Shown here: positions 24,984-33,673 of the stretch, one piece after another
Layout of the letters: the number at the start of each line of letters is the position of its first letter
How positions within the stretch are numbered: the stretch's first letter is position 1
Assembly: GCF_013409985.1 (NCBI RefSeq)
Contig: NZ_JACCBY010000004.1
Location: 310,001-374,000 of the forward strand
Length of the DNA stretch: 64,000 bases
Direction of reading: 5' to 3'
From: Sphingomonas melonis
Lineage (GTDB): Bacteria > Pseudomonadota > Alphaproteobacteria > Sphingomonadales > Sphingomonadaceae
Notes under the pieces: generated by a model
The model's input: the letters and a program-made list of their open reading frames with translations, nothing else
The model's database searches: none
What the model was told of the DNA's origin: nothing
Position numbers and translations under genes: made by a program

Positions 24984-25871
24984 ATGATAAAGATCGTTCG
25001 CACCTTACAGCGCAATGCATTGACCCTCGGCGCCGCTCTGCTCGGCACCGGAGCGGCCGCGCAAACGGCGCCGACGATCGACACGGAAGATGCCACGCTG
25101 GGAAGCGCGACGGTGGGGGAGGGGTGGATCCACCCGATGCTTGCGTTCGACGCGCGCAATGGGGATTTCGCGCGGGGCAATTACGACGATGATCGTGCCG
25201 ATCTCGGCCGACTGCCGGTGCATGCGCAGGTCGGGGCGGCGATCGACCTGTTCCGCGCGCCGGACGGCAAGGCGATGGGCTGGCTCGTGTTGCGCTCGTC
25301 CAACGGTTTTCACACCCCCCATGCGCAAGAAAGGGCAGCGCCGCGCGCCTGGTACGAGAGCAACAACCTCGCCGCGCTGGTCGTCACGCCGCTGAAGGGG
25401 CTGCGCACCGCCGCGGTCTACACGATCAAGACGAGCCCTAACGGCGTATCGGCGACGACGCATGAGGCGAGTCTGTCGCTGGCCTATGCCGGGGACGATG
25501 GCCTGGGCAAGCTGTCGCCGACGTTCGTCGTCACGACACGGACCAAGGGCGATCAGGGCGTCTACACGCAAGCCGCGATCGAGCCGGGGTTCGATCTGGG
25601 CAACGGCGAGCGGGCGCCCAAATTGAGCCTGCCGATCGCGGTCGGCACGGGTTGGCGGGGCTTCTACGCCGCGGACAGCGGCAACCGTGTGTTCGCCAGC
25701 GCGGGCGCGGCGTTGGAGAAGCCGTTCCTGCTCGGGGCGACGCACGGCACGATGCGGTGGGAGGCCGTAGCGCTGATCCGAGACGGCCGTCTCGCCGCCC
25801 TCAGCGGCCCGGACGGCGAAACCGCGACGGTCGTGCCGCTGGTCACATGGTCGGTGTCCATCGCCTATTGA
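24984..25871 (+). CDS. Exported protein of unknown function
   Basis: A 295-residue protein with a Sec signal peptide (cut near GAAAQTAP, about residue 26). The mature part is rich in alternating hydrophobic strands (AAIDLFRAPDG, GWLVLRSSNG, LRTAAVYTIKTS, THEASLSLAYAG, SPTFVVTTRTKGD, YTQAAIEPGF, VVPLVTWSVSIAY) and ends in an aromatic residue, which fits a small outer-membrane beta barrel. I do not recognise a family. It stands alone between a divergent dehydrogenase operon and the GH51 gene. Confidence 0.75.
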   Translation: MIKIVRTLQRNALTLGAALLGTGAAAQTAPTIDTEDATLGSATVGEGWIHPMLAFDARNGDFARGNYDDDRADLGRLPVHAQVGAAIDLFRAPDGKAMGWLVLRSSNGFHTPHAQERAAPRAWYESNNLAALVVTPLKGLRTAAVYTIKTSPNGVSATTHEASLSLAYAGDDGLGKLSPTFVVTTRTKGDQGVYTQAAIEPGFDLGNGERAPKLSLPIAVGTGWRGFYAADSGNRVFASAGAALEKPFLLGATHGTMRWEAVALIRDGRLAALSGPDGETATVVPLVTWSVSIAY

Positions 25872-26142
25872 TGCGCGGCCACCCGACGGGAACGGGTCTG
25901 GGAAAGCGTCGTCGCGCATGTATCACGATGCGGCTTCATCGAGGATCATGCCTTCCGGCAGCTCATTGGCGGTGGCCGCGGTCGGGTCGATGAAGGTGCG
26001 GCGGCCAGTCCGGCATCCAGCCATTCGGCACCGCCTGCCAACCGCACCGTCCGGCAACCCCGGTCGCGCGAGCTTTGCCCGATTGTCTTGCGACGCGCCT
26101 TGGCGCATGCCTCGCGGTGATGAGCCGGACGAAGGAATGCCC

Positions 26143-27690
26143 GTGAAGCGCTTGTTTTTATTCGTTGTATCGATGATCGCGGGCGCGTTGCCCGTTCCCC
26201 TTGCGGCACAGGCGCAAGTCGAGGCGACGGTCAGCATCGACACCGCGACGCCGGGCGCCAAGATCGACCGCAATATCTATGGGCAGTTCGCCGAACATCT
26301 CGGACGCGGCATCTATGAAGGCATCTGGGTCGGACCGGGCAGTTCCATTCCCAACATCAAGGGCTATCGCACCGACGTGCTCGAAGCGCTCAGGCATATC
26401 CATGTGCCGGTGGTGCGCTGGCCGGGCGGCTGTTTCAGCGAGGTCTATGACTGGCGGGACGGCATCGGCCCGGCGGCCAGGCGCCCGGTGCGCACGCGGA
26501 TGAACTGGGATGACGTGACCGACAGCAACCAGTTCGGCACGCATGAATTCCTCGACTTCGCCGAATTGCTGGGGGCGGCGCCCTATGTCTCGGGGAATGT
26601 CGGCTCGATGAGCCCGCGCGACATGCAATTGTGGCTTGAATATATGACCGCCGACAACGACTCTGCGCTGGCGCAGGAGCGTCGTCGCAACGGCCGGGCG
26701 AAGCCGTGGACGATCCGCTACTTCGGCATCGGCAATGAAACCTGGGGCTGCGGCGGCAACATGCGGCCGGACTATGCCGCCGACGTCAACGCGCGCTACT
26801 CCGCCTTCGTGAAGGCACCCAAGGCCATGAACATGGTGCGGGTCGCGAGCGGCGCCAGCGTGCAGGGCGGCGGCGACTATGAAGCCTTCACCGAAGCGAT
26901 GATGAAGCATCGCGGCGAGACCGAGGCGCTCAGCTTCCACTATTATGCCATGCCGATGGGCCGGCCCAAGAGCGAGGCGGTCGGCTTTGCCGAGGCAGAC
27001 TGGGCGGACGTGCTCGATCTGGCCCGCAGGATGGATCCGCTGCTGACGCGGATCGCGCAGATCATGGACCGCTACGACCCCGACAAGACCGTGCCGCTGT
27101 ATGTCGACGAATGGGGGACCTGGTACAAGCTCGACGCCGCCGCGAAGCGCGGCGAGCACCATTTCCAGCAGAACAGCCTGCGCGACGGAATGGTCGCCGC
27201 GTTGACGCTCAACATCTTCCACCGGCACACCGATCGCGTGAAGATGGCCAATATCGCGCAGATGGTGAACGTGCTGCAGGCGATGATCCTGACCGATGGC
27301 GCCAAGATGGCGCTGACCCCGACCTATCACGTGTTCGACATGTATCAGCCGTTCATGGATGCCACGCCCTATCATCTGAGCGTCGCCACCGGCGAATATC
27401 GCGTCGGCGCGATCGCCATGCCGCAGGTCGATGCGTCGGCGGCACGCGGCACGGACGGCAAGCTTCACCTGGCGCTGGTCAACGTCGACCCGCACCGGCC
27501 GGCCCGCGTATCGACGAGCCTGACGGGCACGGCACACGGGCAGGTGCTCACCGCGGCGACAATGGATGCACACAATGCGCCGGGTCAGCCGCAGGCGGTG
27601 CGGCCTGCGCCGATCGAGGGGCGATCGGTCGCAGGCAAGCTGACGTTCGACCTGCCGGCCAAATCGGTCGCCGTCTTCACGATCGACTAG
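26143..27690 (+). CDS. GH51 alpha-L-arabinofuranosidase, exported
   Basis: A 515-residue glycoside hydrolase family 51 enzyme that should release L-arabinofuranose from arabinan or arabinoxylan. The acid/base is E199 in FGIGNETWGCGG and the nucleophile E323 in YVDEWGTWY; NIYGQFAEHLGRGIYEG and VVRWPGGCFSEVYDWRDG are family signatures. A signal peptide (LFLFVVSMIAGALPVPLAAQ) implies export, whereas many bacterial GH51 enzymes are cytoplasmic. GTG 26143 is chosen because GAAGGA lies six bases upstream; ATG 26137 directly abuts that site. The frame is open to 25918 but without signal-peptide features. Confidence 0.92.
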   Translation: MKRLFLFVVSMIAGALPVPLAAQAQVEATVSIDTATPGAKIDRNIYGQFAEHLGRGIYEGIWVGPGSSIPNIKGYRTDVLEALRHIHVPVVRWPGGCFSEVYDWRDGIGPAARRPVRTRMNWDDVTDSNQFGTHEFLDFAELLGAAPYVSGNVGSMSPRDMQLWLEYMTADNDSALAQERRRNGRAKPWTIRYFGIGNETWGCGGNMRPDYAADVNARYSAFVKAPKAMNMVRVASGASVQGGGDYEAFTEAMMKHRGETEALSFHYYAMPMGRPKSEAVGFAEADWADVLDLARRMDPLLTRIAQIMDRYDPDKTVPLYVDEWGTWYKLDAAAKRGEHHFQQNSLRDGMVAALTLNIFHRHTDRVKMANIAQMVNVLQAMILTDGAKMALTPTYHVFDMYQPFMDATPYHLSVATGEYRVGAIAMPQVDASAARGTDGKLHLALVNVDPHRPARVSTSLTGTAHGQVLTAATMDAHNAPGQPQAVRPAPIEGRSVAGKLTFDLPAKSVAVFTID

Positions 27691-27721
27691 CCGGGGATGG
27701 TCGGGCGATCGTGACGGGTGT

Positions 27722-27749
27722 CGCCGGCTGCCGTCATGGCAGTCCGGCG
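27722..27749. terminator. Hairpin between convergent GH51 and Rrf2 genes
   Basis: CGCCGGCTGCC (27722-27732) pairs with GGCAG-T-CCGGCG (27738-27749), leaving one bulged T and a five-base loop. It lies in the gap between two convergent genes. No T-run follows on either strand. Confidence 0.35.
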
Positions 27750-27776
27750 CGGACGGGTACGCGACCGGCGCCGGCG

Positions 27777-28235
27777 TCAGTCAGCCGCGACGTGCGCACC
27801 GGTCTGCCCGGTGGCGGCGCAGCGGGCGTCGAAGTCGCCGGCGATCTGCGCGAGGGTCACCTCCGCGAGCCGCGCGGTCAGCATCGCCTCGGCATCGCGC
27901 AGCGCCGCTGTCATCGACGCATTGACCGCTTGCTCGACCAGGCATCGCGGGTTCGGGTCGGCCAGACCGATCGCGAAGATCCGCGGCTCGCCCACCGCGC
28001 GATAGATGTCGAACATGGTGATCTCGGCCAGCTTGCGCGTCAGCGTCCATCCGCCGCCGTGTCCCTTGACCGACTGGACGTACCCCGCGTCGCGTAGCCC
28101 GGCCATCGTACGCCGCACGACCACCGCATTGGTGTTCAGCATCTGCGCGGCAGCCTCCGAGGTCAGCGGGCCGCCCGCCCGATCCATATGGACCAGGATG
28201 TGCAGCATCCGCGAGAGACGTCCATCGAGTTGCAT
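27777..28235 (-). CDS. Rrf2 family transcriptional regulator
   Basis: A 152-residue Rrf2 regulator with the winged helix at the N-terminus (LDGRLSRMLHILVHM, then TSEAAAQMLNTN and VVRRTMAGLRDAGYVQSVKG). It lacks the three-cysteine cluster of iron-sulfur Rrf2 proteins such as IscR or NsrR: only the PNPRC cysteine and one near the C-terminus are present. This resembles the YwnA/thiol-sensing group, so redox sensing by cysteine is plausible. ATG 28235 follows GGAGG at five bases. Divergent to a thioredoxin-reductase-like gene, its likely target. Confidence 0.9.
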   Translation of the reverse strand: MQLDGRLSRMLHILVHMDRAGGPLTSEAAAQMLNTNAVVVRRTMAGLRDAGYVQSVKGHGGGWTLTRKLAEITMFDIYRAVGEPRIFAIGLADPNPRCLVEQAVNASMTAALRDAEAMLTARLAEVTLAQIAGDFDARCAATGQTGAHVAAD

Positions 28236-28344
28236 CCCATCCTCCAGCTCCGCCGCTATCATGCTACTTGAGGAGTTGCAAACCCCGCCGGCGGGCAATA
28301 CGAAACGTCATGAGTTGCGTGATTCGATGTGGAGGAGGCGGAGC

Positions 28345-29244
28345 ATGTATGACGTGATCGTGATCGGTGGCAGTTTCGGCGGCCAGTCTGCTGCGATGCA
28401 ACTCGCGCGGGCGCGCCAGAGGGTCCTCCTGATCGATGCGGGAGAGCCGCGCAACCGCTTCGCCGATGCCGCCCATGGCTTCCTGGGGCAGGATGGCCGG
28501 ACGCCGCACGCGATCATGCGCGAGGCGACCTGCCAGTTGCTCGCCTATCCGACGGCGGAGGTGCTGCCGGCCACCGCACGCGCGGCCGCACGCGAGGATG
28601 AGCATTTCGTCGTCACGCTCGGGACCGGCGCCGAGCGTCGCGCGCGGCGGCTGGTCCTCGCGACCGGCGTGACCGATGTCCTGCCGGACATTCCCGGCCT
28701 GGCCGAACGCTGGGGCGCGACGGTGCTCCATTGTCCCTATTGCCATGGCTATGAGGTGCGTGACCGCCAAATCGGCATCATCGCGAACCATCCGATGTCG
28801 GCGCATCAGGCCGTGCTGATCCCCGACTGGGGGCCGGCGATCTATTTCACGCAAGGGACCCATGAACCCGGCGACGACGAGGTGCTGCTGCTGCGGCGGC
28901 GCAATGTCGCGATCGAGCGGACCCCCGTAGTCGATCTCATCGGCGACGCCCCCGACCTGCGCGGCGTACGGCTGGCCGACGGGCGCACGGTCTCGGTCGG
29001 CGCGATCTTCACCGCGCCGAAGACCCGTCCGACCAGCCCAATCGCCGCGATGCTGGGCTGCGCGATGCAGGACGGCCCGTCGGGACCGTTCGTCACCGTC
29101 GACAGCTGGGGGCTGACGTCGGTGCCCGGCGTGTACGTGGCCGGTGACGCGGCCTCTCCGATGCACAATGCGACGATCGCCTCGGCCTCCGGTGTGCTCG
29201 CCGGCATCGCCGCCCATCAGTCGCTGGCGCGGACACAGGCCTAG
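28345..29244 (+). CDS. NAD(P)/FAD-dependent oxidoreductase, thioredoxin-reductase-like
   Basis: A 299-residue two-dinucleotide-binding flavoprotein. VIVIGGSFGGQSAA binds FAD, the redox pair is C130-P-Y-C133 followed by HGYEVRD, and VYVAGDAAS is the second FAD motif. The NADPH-domain glycine motif of true thioredoxin reductases is weak (IGIIANHPMSAHQA), so an electron donor or partner different from thioredoxin is possible. Start ATG 28345 is well placed after GGAGGAGGCGG. Divergent to the Rrf2 regulator at 27777-28235, suggesting thiol-stress control. Confidence 0.9.
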   Translation: MYDVIVIGGSFGGQSAAMQLARARQRVLLIDAGEPRNRFADAAHGFLGQDGRTPHAIMREATCQLLAYPTAEVLPATARAAAREDEHFVVTLGTGAERRARRLVLATGVTDVLPDIPGLAERWGATVLHCPYCHGYEVRDRQIGIIANHPMSAHQAVLIPDWGPAIYFTQGTHEPGDDEVLLLRRRNVAIERTPVVDLIGDAPDLRGVRLADGRTVSVGAIFTAPKTRPTSPIAAMLGCAMQDGPSGPFVTVDSWGLTSVPGVYVAGDAASPMHNATIASASGVLAGIAAHQSLARTQA

Positions 29245-29277
29245 CCGGGTCGATCGCCGACGGCGACACGCGGAGCA

Positions 29278-30351
29278 TCAAGGCGATGCATGTCTACCAT
29301 GCGACCCCGGCGGGGCCGTCGAGCCACGCGCCATCAACCCGGCCGGGACGATGGTTGGCCCGTCGGGGAGCGTGCGGCCGGCTTGTTCGGCGATGATCAG
29401 CTCGACTGCGCGTGCGGTGACATCCGCGATCGGCTGGACGACGGCGGTCAACGGCGGATGGGTGAAACGGACGATCGGCGTATCGTCGAAGCTCACGATC
29501 GATACGTCGGACGGCACGGCGAGATTCCGGTCACGCAGCACGTCGAGCGTCGCCAACGCCATTTGGTCGTTGCTTGCCACGATCGCAGTCGGTGGTAGCG
29601 CCGTGTCGAGCAGGGCGGCGGCGGCGCCCTGGCCCGAGGCAAAACTGAAGTCGCCTTCGGCGAGCAGATCCTCGGTCGGCAGGCCGGCGGCGGCCATCGC
29701 GCTTCGCCAGCCGGCGACTCGCCAGCCGCTCAGCTCATATTCGGGCGGACCGGCGATGAACGCGATCCGCTCGTGACCCAGCGTGATCAGGTGCTCGGTC
29801 GCGAGCCGTGCGGCGCCTTCATCGTCCATGGTCAATGCGAAGCCGCCGCCGGGCTTCAGCGAACCAATGCGCGCGAAGCTGATGCCATGCTCCTCAAGCA
29901 AGCGGGTGATCAGCATGTTCTCCGAATGGGGCGGCGTCAGGATCACCCCATCGGGCTGCAAGGCGGCGATGGCGGCAAGCAGTTCGCGTTCGATATGGTC
30001 GCTGTGCGTGTCGACCAGCTCGACAATCATGCGGTAGCCATATTTGGCGCAGGTCAGCATCCCGCCGAGCAGCATCTGATCAACCCAGTCCGTGCCTTGA
30101 CGGCTACGCCAGTCGGCGATGGTGCGCTCGCGGTCATTGAGCGCGAGGATCAGGTACGAGCGCGAGCCCCCCATGCGCTGCGCAGCGATCGACGGGACGT
30201 AGCCGAGCTTGGCGATCGAAGCCTGCACGCGCTGCATCATCTCTGGCCGGACATTGGGCTCCTTGTTGATGACACGGCTGACGGTTTGTAGCGACACTCC
30301 GGCATCCGCCGCGACGTGACGGATCGTCACAGCCTGGCGACGGCGGACCAT
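29278..30351 (-). CDS. LacI family transcriptional regulator (locus 2)
   Basis: A 357-residue LacI/GalR regulator with IRHVAADAGVSLQTVSRVIN as the recognition domain (residues about 10-29), the hinge YVPSIAAQRMGGSRSYLI and a sugar-binding domain with IVASNDQMALATLD and VVQPIADV. Its ATG shares one base with the halogenase stop (TGATG), so it is translated as the last gene of the SapC-cupin-halogenase operon. That would make it autoregulated together with its probable targets. The paired GAACGTTC palindromes at 36739 and 36806 between the TonB receptor and GH3 genes are good candidates for its operators. Confidence 0.92.
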   Translation of the reverse strand: MVRRRQAVTIRHVAADAGVSLQTVSRVINKEPNVRPEMMQRVQASIAKLGYVPSIAAQRMGGSRSYLILALNDRERTIADWRSRQGTDWVDQMLLGGMLTCAKYGYRMIVELVDTHSDHIERELLAAIAALQPDGVILTPPHSENMLITRLLEEHGISFARIGSLKPGGGFALTMDDEGAARLATEHLITLGHERIAFIAGPPEYELSGWRVAGWRSAMAAAGLPTEDLLAEGDFSFASGQGAAAALLDTALPPTAIVASNDQMALATLDVLRDRNLAVPSDVSIVSFDDTPIVRFTHPPLTAVVQPIADVTARAVELIIAEQAGRTLPDGPTIVPAGLMARGSTAPPGSHGRHASP

Positions 30352-31838
30352 CAGGCGGCGTCGGACGTCACGCCGCAATATCGTGCGACGTAGTCGGCAT
30401 GACCGGGCAGGCCGCGGATCGTGGTCGCGACATTCTGGCGAAGGGTGGAAAGCAATCGGGACATGTCGTCGTCGCTGAGCTTCGCTGCGATAGGATGGTG
30501 GCTGCGCGGCACGATACCCTGGCCGAGCATCACTTGCACCCAGCTGTTTTCCGCAAACAGCTCCTCGTTCTTGCGGAACACGCGGCCCGTTTCGCGAAAG
30601 AGTTCGATCTTCTGCGCTAAGCTGTCCGGGATCTCCATCGCCGCGCATTGCCGCCAGAAGGGGCTGTCGCGGCGATCGGTGACCTTATAGTGGAGGATCA
30701 GGAAATCGCGGATCTGCAGCATGTCGGTATATTGCTGATCGTTGAACTCGGCGATGTCACGCGGGCTGATCTCACCGGCGGGCATCATCCGGATCAAACG
30801 CAGGATGGCGCGCTGGATAAGGTGGATGCTGGTCGATTCCAGTGGCTCCATGAACCCGCCCGACAGGCCGAGTGCGAGGCAGTTGCGGTGCCATTGCTTC
30901 CTGCGCGCGCCGGTTACGAAGCGAAGGCGATTGGGCTGGGTCGACACCCGCCCCTCGACGTTGCCGAGCAGGCGGTCGAGCGCGGCGTCGTGATCGAGAT
31001 AGCGGCTGCAATAGACGATGCCGTTGCCCACGCGATGCTGCAACGGAATGCGCCACTGCCAGCCTGCGTCATGCGCCATCGCACGGGTGAAGGGCACCGC
31101 TGGCGCGACGCTCTCGGTCTGCACGGCAATCGCAGAGTCGCAAGGCAGATAGTGTGTCCAGTCATCGAAGCCGGCGTGCAGCGCCTGTTCGATCAGCAAT
31201 GCGCGGAACCCCGTGCAATCGAGGAACAGGTCGCCTTCGATCCGTACACCCGATTCGAGCACCAACGCGGCGATATCGCCGCTCTCACCATCGAGCTGAA
31301 CTTGTGCGATCTTGCCTTCGATCCGGCGGGCACCATCGGCTTCCGCCATTCGCCGCAGGAAACGCCCGTACAGCGTCGAATCGAGCTGATAGGCGTAGTT
31401 CATGCGATCGTCGGGGAGGTGCGCGAATTTGCCCTCGCGTGCGGCGATCAATTCCAGGCAATAGTCATCATATGGCTGCGCGTGGCCACGGGTCTGGCCA
31501 TTCAGCCAATAATGCTGGAAACCCGCCGCCCAATGGTCGGTGCCGGTGAGGCCGAACGAGTGAAAGTAGCCGTCGCCTGCCTGCTTCCACCCGTCGAAAG
31601 CGATCCCCAGCTTGAAGGTTGCCTGCGTCGCTCGCATGAATTCGGCTTCGTTGACGCCGAGCAGGCGGTTGAAGGTGATCAGCGGCGGGATCGTGGACTC
31701 GCCGACGCCTATGGTGCCGATGGCATCGGATTCGACCAGCGTGACCTCTACTGCCCGGCCCATCACGCGGCTGATCGCCGCCGCGGCCATCCAGCCTGCG
31801 GTGCCGCCGCCAGCAACGACGATGCGGCGCGCCGTCAT
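30351..31838 (-). CDS. Flavin-dependent 'tryptophan halogenase' family protein
   Basis: A complete 495-residue flavin-dependent halogenase. FAD binding is by GGGTAGW (10-16), the catalytic lysine is K76 in FKLGIAF, the WxWxIP motif is WQWRIP (260-265), and EPLEST carries the glutamate of PrnA-type enzymes. Characterised relatives chlorinate tryptophan, but the many TonB-locus members have unknown substrates. It needs FADH2 from a flavin reductase, not seen here. Overlaps the cupin-like gene by 4 bases upstream and the LacI start by one base downstream. Paralogue of the partial gene at 1-503. Confidence 0.92.
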   Translation of the reverse strand: MTARRIVVAGGGTAGWMAAAAISRVMGRAVEVTLVESDAIGTIGVGESTIPPLITFNRLLGVNEAEFMRATQATFKLGIAFDGWKQAGDGYFHSFGLTGTDHWAAGFQHYWLNGQTRGHAQPYDDYCLELIAAREGKFAHLPDDRMNYAYQLDSTLYGRFLRRMAEADGARRIEGKIAQVQLDGESGDIAALVLESGVRIEGDLFLDCTGFRALLIEQALHAGFDDWTHYLPCDSAIAVQTESVAPAVPFTRAMAHDAGWQWRIPLQHRVGNGIVYCSRYLDHDAALDRLLGNVEGRVSTQPNRLRFVTGARRKQWHRNCLALGLSGGFMEPLESTSIHLIQRAILRLIRMMPAGEISPRDIAEFNDQQYTDMLQIRDFLILHYKVTDRRDSPFWRQCAAMEIPDSLAQKIELFRETGRVFRKNEELFAENSWVQVMLGQGIVPRSHHPIAAKLSDDDMSRLLSTLRQNVATTIRGLPGHADYVARYCGVTSDAA

Positions 31839-32845
31839 CGTCCCAGCGCCCGCAGCAGGAAGGCGCGGAGCCGGCCGGCGGTTTCCGGCGTCAGTGGCGC
31901 GAGGATGCTGCGTGCGGCAGCAGGAATATGGGCGGACACCGCCGGGTCATCGTCGAAGACGTAGTGATCGAACATGTCGCGCCAGTGCCTCTTCTGATCA
32001 TCGGGAAGGTCGCGGATGGCAAGGATGGCATGGTTGAGCGCATCCTGCGGCTGCCCCAGCCACCGCGGGCTCGACCGCCACCAATAGTTCACCAGCACAT
32101 TGAAGGGTGCCAATCCTTCGACATGGTGCCACCACATCGCGGGGATATAGAGCGCGTCGCCGGCATCCAGATCGGTGACCTGCGCATGGTCGAGCGCGTC
32201 ACGGAAGCACGGGTGGGCACCGAAATCGGGGGCATGGAAGTCGACCATGCTTACCGCACGGCCCGCGGGGGTGTTATCGATCGGGCCGAGATACAGATTG
32301 CGGAACTGGTCGCGTGGGAAGAGCGTGAAGCGGCGCCGGCCGACCGCCACGCAGGCGAGATTGTCCGGCACGTCATTGTGGGCGGCGATGCGTGTCCGGG
32401 TTCCCATCCAGATGCTGACGAGCGGGTCACGCGCGCCTAGATCGACATGGTTGGCCTCGTGCAGGCCGCGAAAGAACTGAAGGACGTCGATCGATGCCAG
32501 ATAGATGGTACGAGCATCATCATTGGCATCGATATGCGCAAAAATCTCGTCGAGCCTCGACTGGAACGTCGCGAAATTCATGCCCATCGCATCGTCGTAG
32601 AACAGGCGACCATCGCTGCCCGGGGCGCCAACCGAGACGGTGAAGGGCACGTCCCGGCGATGATCGAGGAGGTAGCGACGCGCGTCCTGTGCGGAACACC
32701 GGCCCGCTTGCACCAGCGGCCAGTCGCCGACCAGATTGCGAACGACGAACGGCTGGGTGGCGGTGCGCAGCCTGTCGTCGAGGTCGGCGGCATCGGCGAC
32801 CATGACCTCCGCCACGCGCGGTAGCGCCGCAAAGATATCAGCCAT
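31835..32845 (-). CDS. Cupin-like (JmjC-type) Fe(II)/2-oxoglutarate oxygenase family protein
   Basis: A 336-residue paralogue of the protein at 500-1549, with the same order of motifs: FVVRNLVGDWPLV, the HND metal motif (H156, D158), GRRRFTLFPRDQF, and MWWHHVEG supplying H240/H241. Predicted soluble Fe(II)/2-oxoglutarate oxygenase with unknown substrate. It overlaps SapC by 8 bases and the halogenase by 4, so the three proteins are made in step. The constant pairing of this oxygenase with a flavin halogenase suggests that they modify the same molecule; that is inference. Confidence 0.9.
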   Translation of the reverse strand: MADIFAALPRVAEVMVADAADLDDRLRTATQPFVVRNLVGDWPLVQAGRCSAQDARRYLLDHRRDVPFTVSVGAPGSDGRLFYDDAMGMNFATFQSRLDEIFAHIDANDDARTIYLASIDVLQFFRGLHEANHVDLGARDPLVSIWMGTRTRIAAHNDVPDNLACVAVGRRRFTLFPRDQFRNLYLGPIDNTPAGRAVSMVDFHAPDFGAHPCFRDALDHAQVTDLDAGDALYIPAMWWHHVEGLAPFNVLVNYWWRSSPRWLGQPQDALNHAILAIRDLPDDQKRHWRDMFDHYVFDDDPAVSAHIPAAARSILAPLTPETAGRLRAFLLRALGR

Positions 32846-33539
32846 GCGCCAGCGTCGCGTTCTTGCGCGCGATCAAGGCGGATAGATTGCCGTGGGAGGC
32901 AAGCGCCATAAAGATCGGCAGCAGATGGCCGTCACGATGCAGGTCGTCGAGCGCCGTTGCGGATAAGGCGCGCAGGCGATCCTCGTCGATGACGTGGAAG
33001 CCGACCAGCCGGTTCACCGATCCGTCGTCCAGCGGCACCTCGAGTGTCAGCGGCTCGAGCAGCTCGTGCCGCTCCAGCGCGGTGAAGAAGCCCGCGCTCT
33101 CGCGATAGCCGACATCGAGCGCGCCCAGCTTCTCGATCATCGCCGCGAGCCGGGGGGAGGGCTGCCCATCATCATCGAAGAGCCGGTCGCCGTCGCCGAT
33201 CCGCGGGCTGGCCATGTCGATATGGACCTGGGGGCCGTGCGCGCTCGCGCCGATCAGCAGAGGCTGTATGTCCATCGCCAAGGGAATGTAGCGGGCATCC
33301 CAGCGACCGTCGGCGAGGTACAGGTTCTCGTCATTGTCGAAGCCGAACATCGCGAGCGCGACCGTCGAGCCATCGGTCAGGTTGCGACGGAACAAGATGA
33401 GGTACTCGTTCTGCACGCGCCGGAATTCGTCGGGGACGATCAGACAGCTCATCTGCGCATCGCCCATCGCGGCGCTCCGCTCGCGGCGTATCCGCGTCTC
33501 GCCGTGGGTCGCGGCGGTAAGCAGGGCGTGGTCCGGCAT
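32838..33539 (-). CDS. SapC family protein (locus 2)
   Basis: A 233-residue SapC-family protein, paralogous to 1546-2268: MSCLIVPDEFRRVQNEYLILF, GFDNDENLYL, W-x-ARYIPLAMDIQPLLIG and a conserved C-terminal LLPIFMALASHGNLSALI (parts listed). No signal peptide or membrane helix. Function unknown. It begins the coupled SapC-cupin-halogenase-LacI set and lies about 90 bases beyond the terminator of TonB receptor 2. GGAG stands eleven bases before ATG 33539. Confidence 0.88.
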   Translation of the reverse strand: MPDHALLTAATHGETRIRRERSAAMGDAQMSCLIVPDEFRRVQNEYLILFRRNLTDGSTVALAMFGFDNDENLYLADGRWDARYIPLAMDIQPLLIGASAHGPQVHIDMASPRIGDGDRLFDDDGQPSPRLAAMIEKLGALDVGYRESAGFFTALERHELLEPLTLEVPLDDGSVNRLVGFHVIDEDRLRALSATALDDLHRDGHLLPIFMALASHGNLSALIARKNATLAHG

Positions 33540-33620
33540 ACTCTATCCAGCTCCGTGGGCGCCCGCCCCAGCGGGAGCGGCGCGCAAGCTTCGTCCTATC
33601 CGCCGATGCGGCCCCGGCAA

Positions 33621-33656
33621 GACGAAAAGAGCCACCTCTTCATAGAGATGGCTCTT
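33621..33656 (-). terminator. Rho-independent terminator after TonB receptor 2
   Basis: On the minus strand a 13-bp stem (33644-33656 with 33627-33639, one G-U pair) with a four-base loop precedes TTTTC. It lies 18 bases past the receptor stop and before SapC, the same place as the terminator in locus 1, although the two sequences are unrelated. Confidence 0.8.
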
Positions 33657-33673
33657 CCTGCCGCAGTCCGCGG

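Noticed and set aside
30351..31838. Assigning a halogenated-tryptophan natural-product cluster
   Set aside because: No peptide synthetase, polyketide synthase, tryptophan decarboxylase or flavin reductase is nearby; the context is glycoside uptake.
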